The notes under the pieces were generated by a model. That model saw only the letters and a list, made by a program, of their open reading frames with translations. It was not told where the DNA came from and ran no database searches. A stretch of DNA of 64,000 nt, from NCBI GenBank assembly GCA_026120035.1, contig JALRME010000013.1, positions 1,048,636 to 1,112,635 on the forward strand, given 5' to 3'. Shown piece by piece: positions 47,018-57,593 of this stretch. The first letter of the stretch is position 1; the number at the start of each line of letters is the position of its first letter. The DNA comes from Coleophoma eucalyptorum. Taxonomy: Eukaryota; Ascomycota; Leotiomycetes; Helotiales; Dermateaceae. A program made the translations under genes and the position numbers.

Positions 47018-48270
47018 TCACCCAACAACACCAACCTCCTTCCCCTCCCTCTGCGCTCTCTCCTCCTCTGGCAACCTACTCTTCGCCAGTCGGCGATACA
47101 CATAATCGCCCGCATTCACCGGTTCATACCTCCCGGGCTGCCCGGGCTTCACACACGTCTCCAGCGTGCGGATCTCCGCCGCATAGTCCACGCCAAAGAA
47201 AAACGGAATCGAGTAGCGCTCACGGCCACTCATGTTCAGCACGCGATGCACTGTGCTGATAAACACATCGTTGGTCCAGCGCGCCAGCATATCGCCGATG
47301 TTCACAACAAACGTGCCCTGCACCGGCGGCGCCAGGATCCACTCGCCCGCCGTGTTCAGGATCTGCAAGCCCGACACCGCCGGGTCCGGGTCCTGGCACA
47401 GGATTGTGAAGCACTCGATATCCGTGTGCGCGCCGATGCCGAGCGCGCTGTCGATGCTCCGCGTCGCTGCCTGTGGCGGGTAGTGGATTAGTCGGCACAT
47501 CGCCCCGGGCGTCTGCACCAGCCCGTCGAAGTGCTGTGCTGGCAGCCCCAGCACCTCGGCGAATAGCTGGATCAGTTGCCGGGCTAGCCCGAGCATGTGC
47601 CCGTAGTATGTCGCCAGTGGGGCTTTGAATGTTGGGATTTCGGGCCAGGCGTTAGGTCCTGACATGGAGTTGCTGGGGTCCCAGACTGTGGGGGTGGGGG
47701 TTGTGAGTATATGGTCTTTCTTGTGTTGTGGGGGATGTGCAATTGGACTGCATGCTGGGGGAAAAGGAATGGAAATGTTCACTTACGGGCTGCTCCCTCC
47801 TTCTCCCGCTCTGCTTCCTCCTCCGCCCCCATCTGGACACTATCCCGCAGCAACGGATCCAAACTCCTCTCATATCCCCAATTGAATGCCTCGTTCAAAT
47901 CCGGCATCTTACTCTCATCGGTGCGCACGCGCGCGGGCGGTTCATAGCCGCGGAGGATCTTGCTCTTCTTGAAGAAGATGCGCATCTTCTCGTCCTCGGG
48001 CAGGGCGAAGAAGCGCTGCGCGGTCGCGAAGGCCTCGCCAATCACCTCGGCGGGCACGCCCGTATCGCTGATATAGAAGAAGCCGACGCGCGTGCAGGCG
48101 TCCCGCAGCGCGCTGATGATCTCGGCGTGCGGCGCGCAGAGCGAGATCGTCGGGATCTCTGAGGCGGTTGCTGTGCGCGCTACGTTGCTGGCTAGTGTGC
48201 GCTTGTTGCCTGAGAAGGATGTGAATTCTGCGCTGCTTGCGGGTGCGGGGGCCATTGTGGACGTCGCCAT
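47018..48270 (-). CDS. 2OG-Fe(II) dioxygenase, isopenicillin-N-synthase-like (copy 1)
   Basis: Two exons (48270-47787 and 47685-47018) encode 383 residues. The N-terminal DIOX_N domain includes EIPTISLC and GFFYISDTGVP; the C-terminal jelly roll carries the full iron/2-oxoglutarate set: H248 and D250 (GAHTDIECF), H308 (ISTVHRV) and R318-S320 (RERYSIPFF). The enzyme should use 2-oxoglutarate and O2 to oxidise a small molecule, often in secondary metabolism; the substrate is not predictable. MATSTMAPAPA at 48270 is preferred over the longer open frame reaching 48408 because the extension lacks an ATG-supported family sequence. GC and C-ending codons are high compared with the second dioxygenase, so this copy appears to belong to the core compartment. 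The two are related at the metal-site blocks but clearly diverged. Confidence 0.88.
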
Positions 48271-49310
48271 GCTTGGGGGAAGGGGGGTTATAGCGAGATA
48301 GGTGGTGGCTTGGAATAGATGATATCCGTGGGGTGGGAGAGGATGTGGAGGTCTTGCGGTTGACCTTCTTTGTTCATGAAGTCTCGGGTGGATGGATTTG
48401 AGGAACACGCCTTGCTTGTAGTTCTCTCTCCGTACAGTATGAGCTAGATAGACAATGTAATGTATGTGAAAGTATGAAAGAAGAGGGGATTGAATCTCAA
48501 GGTGCGAAGCGAAGGAAAGTGAAATGAGGTCAAGACAAAGTAGCCGCTACAAAAATGCCCCATTTTAGCGAGCAAGCCGACGGCCAGGTCAGGCCATGCG
48601 TGCCAGTCGGGCCTGCGGCGTCCAGAGTATGGTATGGAGCAAGTGCCGTCCATTTCCCGTCAACCTTTCTTGAAAGTGCAGTAGTGACTGTAAGCCAATT
48701 GATGGCCTGGTCAAGATGGGGAAGATCTCACAAAGGTGGGAGTGGGATGTCGTTATCTTGGCAGATCCTGCACTGACTCCCGACTACGAGCCTACCCGTC
48801 TTCTGAGTGTACTAAAAACAAACTCTTAGGAGTTTGTCGTTAAGGCAAGTTCTCATCAAGCTTATAAGTCACAAAGATTCAAGTAAGAAGGTTGGTGTAC
48901 AACTAGTTAGCTTGATCGCTTCTTAGACAAGTTGAGTCCTGGGATCAACCGGCTTAGCATGAGCATATTACTGTGAAGGTGAAACTTAGGGAGTTAGTCT
49001 GTAAACTCTAAATACTCTCATAACCAAAAAATACCTAAGGTATCTGCAAGATGGGTAGACGTAATTCATTTATATTGTACAGTTTAGCCTCATTACCCAT
49101 TGTCGTAAGTTCCGTGTAGTAATACAGAATACGCGAAGAAGCAAAAGCTATAAACCAAGAAGGAAGCTCCTCTAATCCAGACCTATCCCAAAGCAAAAGA
49201 AAAGCGCCGAACGGACTGGTGGCCCAGAGTATAAAGAGAAATATAATAGGTATAGGCGAAGGTTGAAGAATTTAAGCCAAGAAGAAAGTGTCATAGTGGC
49301 AAACGAAGCT
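48271..49310. other. Intergenic region between dioxygenase 1 and the ankyrin-containing gene
   Basis: The right half is AT-rich and has no gene. The left half should contain the dioxygenase promoter. A CCGTACAG motif near 48430 resembles the palindrome block at 36.77 kb. Confidence 0.45.
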
Positions 49311-51743
49311 CTACTGCTGGAAGAGGAATCCCTTGGGATCGGGGTATGTATCCCAGTCGCCAATGTAATTTGCCACATACTGATCTGTGAATGCTGTGCT
49401 ATTCAAAGGAGATGATTGAGTCTGCATGCTTTGTGATTGCCCTCTTGCCACTGGGGCAACAGCAAACTCAGAATTGTGGTTCTGTGGACCGGGCCAAGGG
49501 CTGCCTGCGGTAACTTGGATGGCTGAGGATCTTGAAGCCGTAGAGAAACCCCACTCAGGTTTAGGGAGGCCATATTGCGATGACATTCTCGCACCAGATG
49601 AGTGTTGTTGCTCAGGAGATGATATTCCGGGAAGGAAGTTGTTGTATATACCGATATCTCGATGTGATATAGGGCAAGCTGGTGCTACGGTGGGAAATGC
49701 AAAATCACATGGCTTCATTGCTAGAGAAGGTACCGAGGTGGATTTGTTTTGAAGATATGAGTTCCATGGCATGGAAGATTCAAGGGCGCTGCAGCTGCGC
49801 TCTCGAAAATCGCTTTTCTTATCATTCAGATTTTCCATGGATAAGGTCGCATCTCTTTTGTCCCAATAAGCAACAAGATTCGCAACCCTTCCAGTATTTG
49901 CAGCAGAAGATTGGCGTTTATCTACTCGGGATGACGCCTGAAAGGTATTTGGAACCGCTGATGATTGTTCTGGATCAGATGGGTATGGCGATGATAGAAC
50001 AATTGGCCTGGCGAAGTGGTCAACTAATGCTGGACTTGGGAGTTTCTCTTGAGAGTTGATCTTTGGTGTGGGTTGCTTCTGAGGCTGAGAATTATCAGAG
50101 GGTAGAGCATGTGAAGAAGGCTTTCTAGCAGAAATTCTGTTCTTGGCCATTGTACTTGGTTTCGTTCGAGATTTTAGAATACCTTTGCTAGCAGAACTAG
50201 ACTTCGTAGGTGAATGTCCAAGGATTCGATTTCTGCAGATACCAATGCCAAAGAAGGATGGGTTGTTGCTCTCAGCTGCAGCCGCCATGGCATTTCGACC
50301 AAACTCGGAAAGAGTGGTTCCTTTAGATGTTTTGCCATAAACGTCGGCGCCGTTTTCAAGGAGGATATTACAGGCGGGAATATTGCCCAGTGCGAGAGCA
50401 ACCTCCAAAGCAGTCTCTCCCTGGAGGTTTCGGCCGCGAACAATGCTTCGAGTTCGGCTGTAACTGAAATCCTTCAGCATAGTTTCGATCTTGTATGCAA
50501 TATTTTGGTCGGTGCTGCCGTCAAGTCGTAGCTCGTCTATTAACGTAGTAGTTGCACGACCGGTTTCAAGATTGCGGTCTTGCTTCTCCACAGGATTCAA
50601 GTCATGATACGATGACATATATGCAGTATATGGAAACGGATTATGGTCTTCGTCGGCTGAAGCCCCAGATAGTCTTGAGCCGCGCCGGGTAGAGAATCGA
50701 GACCGGAGAGTTCCATTCGACGATAGCATGCTCTGAATGGACATGCGTGGGATGGCCAACTTCTTCTTGAAAAATTCAAAAAATCCTCGAGGATACTGTA
50801 GCTCATCTTCGATCTCTGCCACATTTTTGGGCACTGATTTCGGAGTCAGCGATGGGTTAGCGACAGGTAAGGGGTCCGTGGAGCCAGAAGGTGATTCCAT
50901 GTCTAGATGGATTGCCCACAGTGGATCTAGATGACCCGATGCTTCAAAAGCACGACTCGAGATTCGCCTACGACGGCTGCTCGAAGAATCCACAAAGTCA
51001 GCTGGTGCCGGCCTTTTTTGCGGCTCTGCGTTAACATATACGACTGAGTCATTATGAACTTCTTCATCCGGAATGAAGATTTCGTCAATCACTCCCAGAT
51101 CAAGATTTCGAGTATCTCTGGGAGTGGGAACGAATTGAAGAGAGTCGGGGGTTGGTCCTCCAAAATAAAGAGCTGGAGTCGAGGCCGAAATTGGTACTCC
51201 ATATTCGGCGTCACGCGCAGAGTCGGTTGATGATTTAGGCGCTCGAATGGTCGTCGTTTCCGAATCGTCGAAGCTCTTTCCCCGAGATTGCTGACTAGGA
51301 CTTGATGGAGGGAAAATATCGATCGAGCTCAGCTTGTTACCTTCTTGCTGCTGTTGATATTTGTTGAAAGCCCGTACAAGTCGCGATTTCTGCTTCGTTC
51401 GTCTTTTCTTTTCAATCTTGGCCTCGCCTGGCTTTGAATGCGTCATCTCCTCCCAATAATTTCGACATGTTCTCAAACTAAGCAAACCCGTCAGTCGCTG
51501 GGCTACGTAAAAGCCGGGTACATACCATGGTGAGAATTCAGGCCTGGAATCCGTGGCATCTTCATGCAATATGGCGGGCAGATAGTTGAAAGGCACCACA
51601 TTTTTGGCGACCAGTTGGAACAGTGTACGTTTTCGGGCGGGCGTAAAATCGAGAGGAGGTGCACCGGCCTTGGACTTTTGGGATCCAGGATTACTATCAG
51701 CCAGGTTATGATGCGACCAGCGCTTCCTCATGGAAGGAAACAT
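49311..51743 (-). CDS. Large disordered protein with ankyrin repeats
   Basis: A single exon of 810 residues if Met at 51743 (MFPSMRKRWSHHN) is used; an upstream non-ATG extension to 51794 is not credible. The N-terminal region has a conserved-looking block, RTLFQLVAKNVVPFNYLPAIL followed by FSPWYVPGFYVAQRLTGLLSLRTC, that may be membrane- or lipid-associated. Residues 120-440 are Ser/Pro/Arg-rich. Around residues 440-500 there are two ankyrin-like repeats: GETALEVALALGNIPACNILLENGADV and a degenerate second copy with TTLSEFGRNAMAAAAES. The last 300 residues are low complexity. Ankyrin repeats mediate protein binding; no enzymatic function is visible. It is a core-type gene by composition. Confidence 0.78.
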   Translation of the reverse strand: MFPSMRKRWSHHNLADSNPGSQKSKAGAPPLDFTPARKRTLFQLVAKNVVPFNYLPAILHEDATDSRPEFSPWYVPGFYVAQRLTGLLSLRTCRNYWEEMTHSKPGEAKIEKKRRTKQKSRLVRAFNKYQQQQEGNKLSSIDIFPPSSPSQQSRGKSFDDSETTTIRAPKSSTDSARDAEYGVPISASTPALYFGGPTPDSLQFVPTPRDTRNLDLGVIDEIFIPDEEVHNDSVVYVNAEPQKRPAPADFVDSSSSRRRRISSRAFEASGHLDPLWAIHLDMESPSGSTDPLPVANPSLTPKSVPKNVAEIEDELQYPRGFFEFFKKKLAIPRMSIQSMLSSNGTLRSRFSTRRGSRLSGASADEDHNPFPYTAYMSSYHDLNPVEKQDRNLETGRATTTLIDELRLDGSTDQNIAYKIETMLKDFSYSRTRSIVRGRNLQGETALEVALALGNIPACNILLENGADVYGKTSKGTTLSEFGRNAMAAAAESNNPSFFGIGICRNRILGHSPTKSSSASKGILKSRTKPSTMAKNRISARKPSSHALPSDNSQPQKQPTPKINSQEKLPSPALVDHFARPIVLSSPYPSDPEQSSAVPNTFQASSRVDKRQSSAANTGRVANLVAYWDKRDATLSMENLNDKKSDFRERSCSALESSMPWNSYLQNKSTSVPSLAMKPCDFAFPTVAPACPISHRDIGIYNNFLPGISSPEQQHSSGARMSSQYGLPKPEWGFSTASRSSAIQVTAGSPWPGPQNHNSEFAVAPVARGQSQSMQTQSSPLNSTAFTDQYVANYIGDWDTYPDPKGFLFQQ

Positions 51744-53494
51744 CTTGTGCGCTTGGAAAGCAACAGATATTGGATGGGAGGAGGAAAGAGCCACGACATG
51801 GAATAGAAGAGTGAAAGGACAGGACGATGACAGGTCGTGCTATGATCCAGAAGATAAAGGCAGCTGGCCAACCCGGCGGACCCGAGGAGCCTCTGGAGCG
51901 GTGAATGGAGGTGCACATGATGACAGATTGGATGGGTGGCAATCGTATGGTATGGTAAAGTGCAAAAATTAGCACCAAGGAATGGAGGTGAAGGAGGCAG
52001 TGAGATGGTGTTGGGATTGGGGATGGTGTCGTTATGGCTATCGACGATCCCTGTCCGTACCTGTCTGTACCGGTTCCTGTCCGGCCCCTCTCGTTTCCCC
52101 TCTTCGCTAAGCGGACCGGTCCTCAGGCCAGGGCCTGTCCGTGCTGTGCTCCTTCGTACTATGGCTGGGCGACATACTCTCCACATCCCTCTCCCCCTAA
52201 ATTACACCTTCGTTTCGTCCGTCATCCACGCCCGGCGTGGCAGGCCGGTCTGGCAATGTGACACGTTGGTGTGGTGATGATGATGGCAAGATGCAGCCGG
52301 CGGAGGTGCTTCATCTCGCTCATTTCGCTCATCTTGATCGGTCGAAAGGAGGTGCAGCTGCACATCTTAAAATCTGACCAGGCTTGCTCTTCGCACTGTC
52401 TGCCTGGGACTTCCCTGTGTGTAGGCCAGGGCCAGAGGGATGTTTAACCGCCAGTCAGCGGAGCAAGTCTTGTTTAAGTCGGTAAGGCTGAAACAATCAG
52501 CGGTCGAGGGAAGTCATACGTCACTGTTTGCCCGCCGGATATATACGAAGACGAAAGCAGTGGTGGCTTGTTCTTGATCTAATTTCCCCGTTTTCCTTTT
52601 TGCACTTCTGGGAAAAGAACAAAGCCGGCAACTTTGCTGCTGCACCTTCTTGCATTTTTGCGACGAAGGACAACCCTGGCAAATTTGCTGACCGTACCTT
52701 TGGGAATTTCTGAGACAGGACCAGCCGGGAAAATTCCCTGGCTGTGCCTTTTTGCATTTCTGAGTAAACGGATGTATCCCGTTACCTGCTTCCGTCGACG
52801 CTGTGGGGCGCGCATTTCCTTATCATCATTCTTCCCTTCCTCCCAATTCCTGCATTTTTTTAATCCCTTCCAGCTTGCTTTTGCTTCGGCCCATGTGTCC
52901 GCCAACTTAGCACGAACCATGTGTGATGGGTTGGGCTGCCTTCGGTGCATGTTCTGGTCGCAATTTCCATCCTAATTGCTTCTTCGGACTGCAGTATCCG
53001 TCTATTCCCAGCCAGCACGTTGAAGATCTATCAATTTTCTGTCATTTTCTGTAGCGATCCTCGCCTAAGGCAAACCATGCCAGTTCAGTCTCGAGACTCC
53101 CACCAAGCTCGTCGTCTGACTTCAAGTTGCTCGCTTAAAGGACTGGTCACTCTTGGATTCTTGCATTTCCGCAGCAGAGTGCGCCCGACGGCTCCTGGAC
53201 AGTCGGTGAGATTTCTGCATTTTGTGTATTCTGCGAAAATGCAAAATCATCCCGCTACCAGTGTCGCAAAACATTAGTGTACTTTGCTACTTCGGTGAGA
53301 TCCTTAATTGCCACTTCGACCCACGAGTATAATTCCTATACATCTCGCGGTTTGTTTCTGCCTCATCATAGCTCTCCGTTTCTTTCCATTTTGATTTCCG
53401 GTTCTATACTCAGTAAGAGACTGTAGTAATACTTTTACTTTTCTTTTGGGATCGCCGCACACTTGCCCATAATCCATATATATCCTTAGTCACA
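51744..53494. other. Divergent 1.75-kb intergenic region with a tandem repeat
   Basis: This lies between the ankyrin-containing gene and the zinc-finger gene. A degenerate 50-52 bp tandem repeat is at 52595-52770 (annotated separately). C/T-rich blocks occur near 52070-52200. No gene is supported, although an open minus-strand frame (52521-52757) follows the repeat. Confidence 0.5.
52595..52770. repeat. Degenerate tandem repeat, period 50-52 bp, about 3.5 copies
   Basis: Units begin with CCTTTTTGC at 52595, CCTTCTTGC at 52645, CCTTTGGGA at 52697 and CCTTTTTGC at 52747, giving spacings of 50, 52 and 50 bp. Within units, a CATTTCTGAG-like block, GGACAACCCGG-like block and GCAACTTTGCTG-like block recur with substitutions. 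Looser copies of the CTTGCATTTC block appear at about 53160 and 53210. On the minus strand the array stays open and reads as a degenerate 17-residue periodic peptide. Confidence 0.7.
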
Positions 53495-54216
53495 ATGGAG
53501 AACTTTCGGCAGAAAGGTGACGAGTAAGTCTTCAGTCGACTATTAGTACCGTTAAAATACTGATGCATCAAAGTCAGCATTGCTGTTTTTCGGTTCTCAA
53601 TACAAACCTCTTGGACGATCATTCGGCCTCAATTTCACTCTCCCCATTTAACAATGCGTATCCCGACGCACTTCTCCCTATCCAAACAATCTCACAACCA
53701 ACATCGGAGCTACCAAGTTGGCCATCTTTCTGTCGAGACACACCGTTAGGGTCCAACCCAGTACATGCCTCTCCATCATCATTCTTTCCTCCCTTTTCGC
53801 CAGTCCAACAACCATCATGGGCTTTGTCCCCGGAGACATCGTATGCAAGATACATGGAGTACACCGTACCAGCCCCAGCCAGTGCAACCCATCTCTCCCC
53901 CGAGTCAGTGTACCTATCCAATAGCAACTCCTTGGCATCTACACCTTACTCCAATCCCTCGCCTACCTCAGTCCCTTCTCCATCGTCAAACCCACCCCAG
54001 ACTCGGCTTCGTTGCCCTTGGGCACAAGGATGCAATGTGACCGTTAGCCGTCGTAGTGATCTCGACCGCCACTGGCAAACCATCCATGCTAGGATGCGGC
54101 ACCACTGCTTTGTTGAAAATTGCCCTGATAATGGCCGGAGAGGGTATTGTCGCCTTGAGAAGTTGAAGAAGCACCTGAAGGAGAGGCACGGGATCGAGAC
54201 AAGGAGGCGATGTTAA
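53495..54216 (+). CDS. Small C2H2 zinc-finger transcription factor
   Basis: Two exons (53495-53523 and 53574-54216) join to 223 residues. The first exon is only 29 nt (MENFRQKGD plus two bases) with canonical donor GTAAGT. Residues 10-150 are Pro/Ser/Thr-rich and polar, an activation-domain-like composition. The C-terminal 70 residues hold two adjacent zinc-finger units: CPWAQGCNVTVSRRSDLDRHWQTIH (C-x5-C ... H-x4-5-H) and HHCFVENCPDNG...RLEKLKKHLKERHG. The basic end suggests DNA binding in the nucleus. The finger pattern (Cys-x5-Cys with long linkers and an inserted loop in the second) resembles other fungal single- or paired-finger regulators; no target is known. It is divergent from the ankyrin-containing gene. 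Confidence 0.78.
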
Positions 54217-54858
54217 GACTGCATTTGAAATTCTATCTCATTAGGCTTTTGTTGGGTAGGCATGGAGTTCAAAGATATGGTGTGTTGGCCATAAAACAGG
54301 CAGGTCATGGTGTTTGGGAGTCTCTTGATTTGGAATTCAAGTCACCTTGGTAAATAGGGTTATAATTGTGTATGAATATTGAATGTGTTGCATGTTCTCT
54401 GGGATTAGGTTCTGTATTATGTGAGTCAAGCGAGCAAGACATCTATTATATGCTAGTAAGCGATATAACAGTTTTTGCACGAAGGCATAGAGTTTAGAGT
54501 GCACTTTTTGAAGCTGAAAGGCTCTTGATTGTGATAGGATAGAAGAGTCCTGCCTTAAGTACTTGACTGACGCCTGGAGGGAAAACAAAGCATATCACAT
54601 GACTATTTGATTCCAACAACAGTTATACAGAACAACAATGAAGGCATTTACCTGATCGTTGTATTGTCGCGTAACATTACTTGAATCGAAACACTTAAAA
54701 ACCATATCTTACGTCATTATCCGTTCTATCCAGACATGCTGCTGGATTACTCAAATTCATCTCTTGAACTCCTCAACCTGGCTTGCAGCGAAATATGTTT
54801 TGTTTTGTTTCAACGACTTACATGGAAGAAAATGCTAGACCACACTCAGAGTAGATCC
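54217..54858. other. Convergent intergenic gap
   Basis: AT-rich; it separates the 3' ends of the zinc-finger and DUF7708 genes. I see no gene or repeat. Confidence 0.45.
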
Positions 54859-56999
54859 CTACATAATAAAAATGTCTTTTCCCGCTCGCCTGGCTGCACC
54901 ATCAGCAGCGCCATCGCGATCTGCCAATAATATCTCCGATCTGTCCAAGGCGCCGATCAAGCACCTTGAGTGCCCAGTAGTGGTTATCAAAACCTTGACA
55001 CAACTGGGACTAGAATCTGCCGAGCTTTTTATGGCTTTGATAAACTCCCCCATACGCTCCATGGTGCTGGGGTCTTCCATTATTTCAAATCCGTCAATGA
55101 TACAAAATACTGTACTGGGAGCTAGCTGGATCAGATCATGAAGTAGGCCTGTTACCTCACTCCAGGAAGTTGTGCTCCCATCTAAAAGGGACAGTCGTTC
55201 TTGGCTGAAGTCATATGCGCTTTCGAATGTGAGGGGAAGTAACTCAATCAATTGGCGCGTGAGAGAATATGTCAAGCTGATCAATGCCTGCATGTAACGA
55301 GAATTGCCAGCCATGGCCTCCAAATTTGATTCTAGCTCGCAGAAGTAAGAAATGGCGGGTAAGGCAGAGGTCATGGCAAACTCCAAGCAAGTTGATGCCA
55401 GAAGGGTCATTGGAGCCACTTCCAACCCACGAGGTTGCCGTCCTGCTATCGAGAGAATGCGTGATTTAGGACTTGTTGCCCATTCTTTAATGTATGAGGA
55501 GGTGCTTGTGTCTAGTAAAATGGGGCTGGCGTCGTATCGAATCTTAATGTGCGATATATCGAAATGATCTAACAAGTGATTGGAGTGGATGGTAATGTTG
55601 TCTCTTTCGTACATTGTCGCTAGAATATATTAGTATATCTTCATAGAAAGAAAAGACTTGACCGAACTTGGATATGAGGACAACTCGTCCGACAGATTCC
55701 GGGTGTAGGCTGCAGAGTAATATGTATCACCTGCTTCAAAGGTAAGCCAGAGTTCGATCTTAGATGTGCTACCACCAACCTCTGAGTTCCTTTATTCGAC
55801 TATCATCTGATCTTTGAATCACCCCTACGAGCTCCTGACGTATTCCCGTAGCTATCTGCCGAATCAGTTTATTGCAGAAAGAATTGACTCTCTCTGGACT
55901 AGTGATATCAAGCTGTCTCCGTTCTTCATAGTCTTGGTCCTGGTCCAAGCGAGCTTGCTCGGAACGATATCTAGCATTTGCCTGCTCCCTGATTAGGCCA
56001 TCCACGGCTACTCTCAGGTCAAGCTGTCCCTGCAGTATATCTTCTGTGGTGTATCTGATCTCGCGGACCTCGCTCATAGTACTCACCCCAGCGGCGCGCA
56101 GCACGTCCTTGGAGAGATTTTCTATATTCAAGATTGTCTCTTCAAAATGGTTGAAGAAATTCTCTTTGAATGCATCGAGGAGCTTGAGTCGGGTTTTTTT
56201 CAGATACCAATTCATGGTGTCGATAAGAAACAAAAAGACGTGTGCGTATAATTTGGCAATCAGATCTAGCATTGCTTGTGTCCTGTGAAGATGAAGCTCC
56301 TTCTCGCATGCGACGACGTGAATACTTATCCTCGATAATGCTCCTCCAAGGCCGCTGGCAATCTTTTCATAATTAGAGCTTGCCTGCTAGTTGTAAGCGT
56401 TGTCTATGCCTTCGACTGATTCTCCTTACACTGATGATGGTTTTCAATGTACCTGTAAAGAGCGAAACATATTCATTTCCATCTGGGAGGACTTCAAGCA
56501 TGGTCGAATGTGCATCCAGAGTGCCACAGAAGCCTGTAAAATACTTCATAAACTTTCCTGTCTTTGATTTTGCCCGGTTGCTTTGCCACTGTGTTGCTAC
56601 GGTATCAACCATACTGATGACTCCATCGACGCTAGGTACCCGACCTTCATATTCGTCTCGTTCACTCTTCGGAATCGTATGCCGGAAGACTTTCCAAGTA
56701 TGGCTGAGCCGAACAGCTTGCTCTCGTAGCATTCTGGTCGTTGGATCGCTAGCAGCCCTATTAGACAGATTTCAAAAACATCTCCTGCAATCCAACGCTC
56801 ACAGATTTTCGTCTACAGGCTTCCACGGTTCGTAGTATTTGCGCCACGATGCATCTTCTCGCTCCTGGATTTGCGACCTCCGTTCCTCCTCCACAAAAAC
56901 TCGCCGCAGATCATGAGAAGGAGTATCCTGCGGTATACGACCCTCTAGGTCGATGCTATATGAACGCACAAGTGCATTGTTGCGAGAAGTCATTTCCAT
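54859..56999 (-). CDS. DUF7708-domain fungal protein (STAND-like N-terminal module), C-terminally short
   Basis: Four exons (56999-56803, 56757-56430, 56383-55780, 55619-54859) sum to 630 codons with no stop. The N-terminus is basic/acidic (EEERRSQIQEREDASW). Residues about 65-350 carry the block typical of DUF7708 proteins: GKFMKYFTGFCGTLDAHSTM, LPDGNEYVSLFTGTLKTII, AKLYAHVFLFLIDTMNWYLKK and FNHFEETILNI. Such modules sit in front of NTPase domains in fungal STAND/self-recognition proteins. The C-terminal 250 residues (SPKSRILSIAGRQPRGL, STVFCIIDGFEIMEDP, VKVLITTTGHSR) resemble a degenerate P-loop NTPase, with LFCIIDGFE like Walker B, but no proper Walker A GKS/T. Compared with long family members it is truncated or reduced, lacking repeats. 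The 157-bp last intron is unusually long and could be wrong. Confidence 0.68.
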
Positions 57000-57593
57000 T
57001 GTGTCCGTTTATATCAACTGACTTTGGTCTTCTGGTCGTTAATCTATGTTGGACTAAACGGACATAGAAATAAGGCTGAAAAAGGGAGGGAAGGTCGGGG
57101 ATAAACAATTTCGTGGATGCGCCCATTTGGGAGACAAGAGCCTTTTCTTTCCTATAATAGATGAATATTGTACGGCTGAATGCAGGGAAACACAATGACT
57201 GCGAGGAATAAAGCATATTACATGCCATTCCAGATGCGACTTAATCGATTGCACCAATAGCTGGAAAGAAATTGCGGCTGATGCTGACACTCATTATCAA
57301 GAGACCGGGTAAGTGGCATGTAACCCAATGCAACAACCAATGCACGGCTCGCAGCCTACACCATCTTCCAGGTTTATCATATGTAGGCGGTAGCGCTGTG
57401 GTCTCTATATAGAGCACCCAAACCCAGGAACTCCTATCGATGAATATGGATTTAACGTAGCCTCATCCGCATCTTGTTTTTGACAAAGTTGAATTTGCCC
57501 TAGTTGAACCTCACAGTAGTCCTGCAGTTATATTACAACTCTTCAGAATTTTCTGCGTCACCGAAGCAGGGGTGCGGTATCGTTAGAAATAAA
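57000..57593. promoter_or_regulatory. Shared divergent upstream region of DUF7708 and AAA genes
   Basis: This separates two divergent start codons. Composition is mixed and no gene is seen. An open frame continuous with the AAA gene begins at 57504 without an ATG. Confidence 0.4.
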
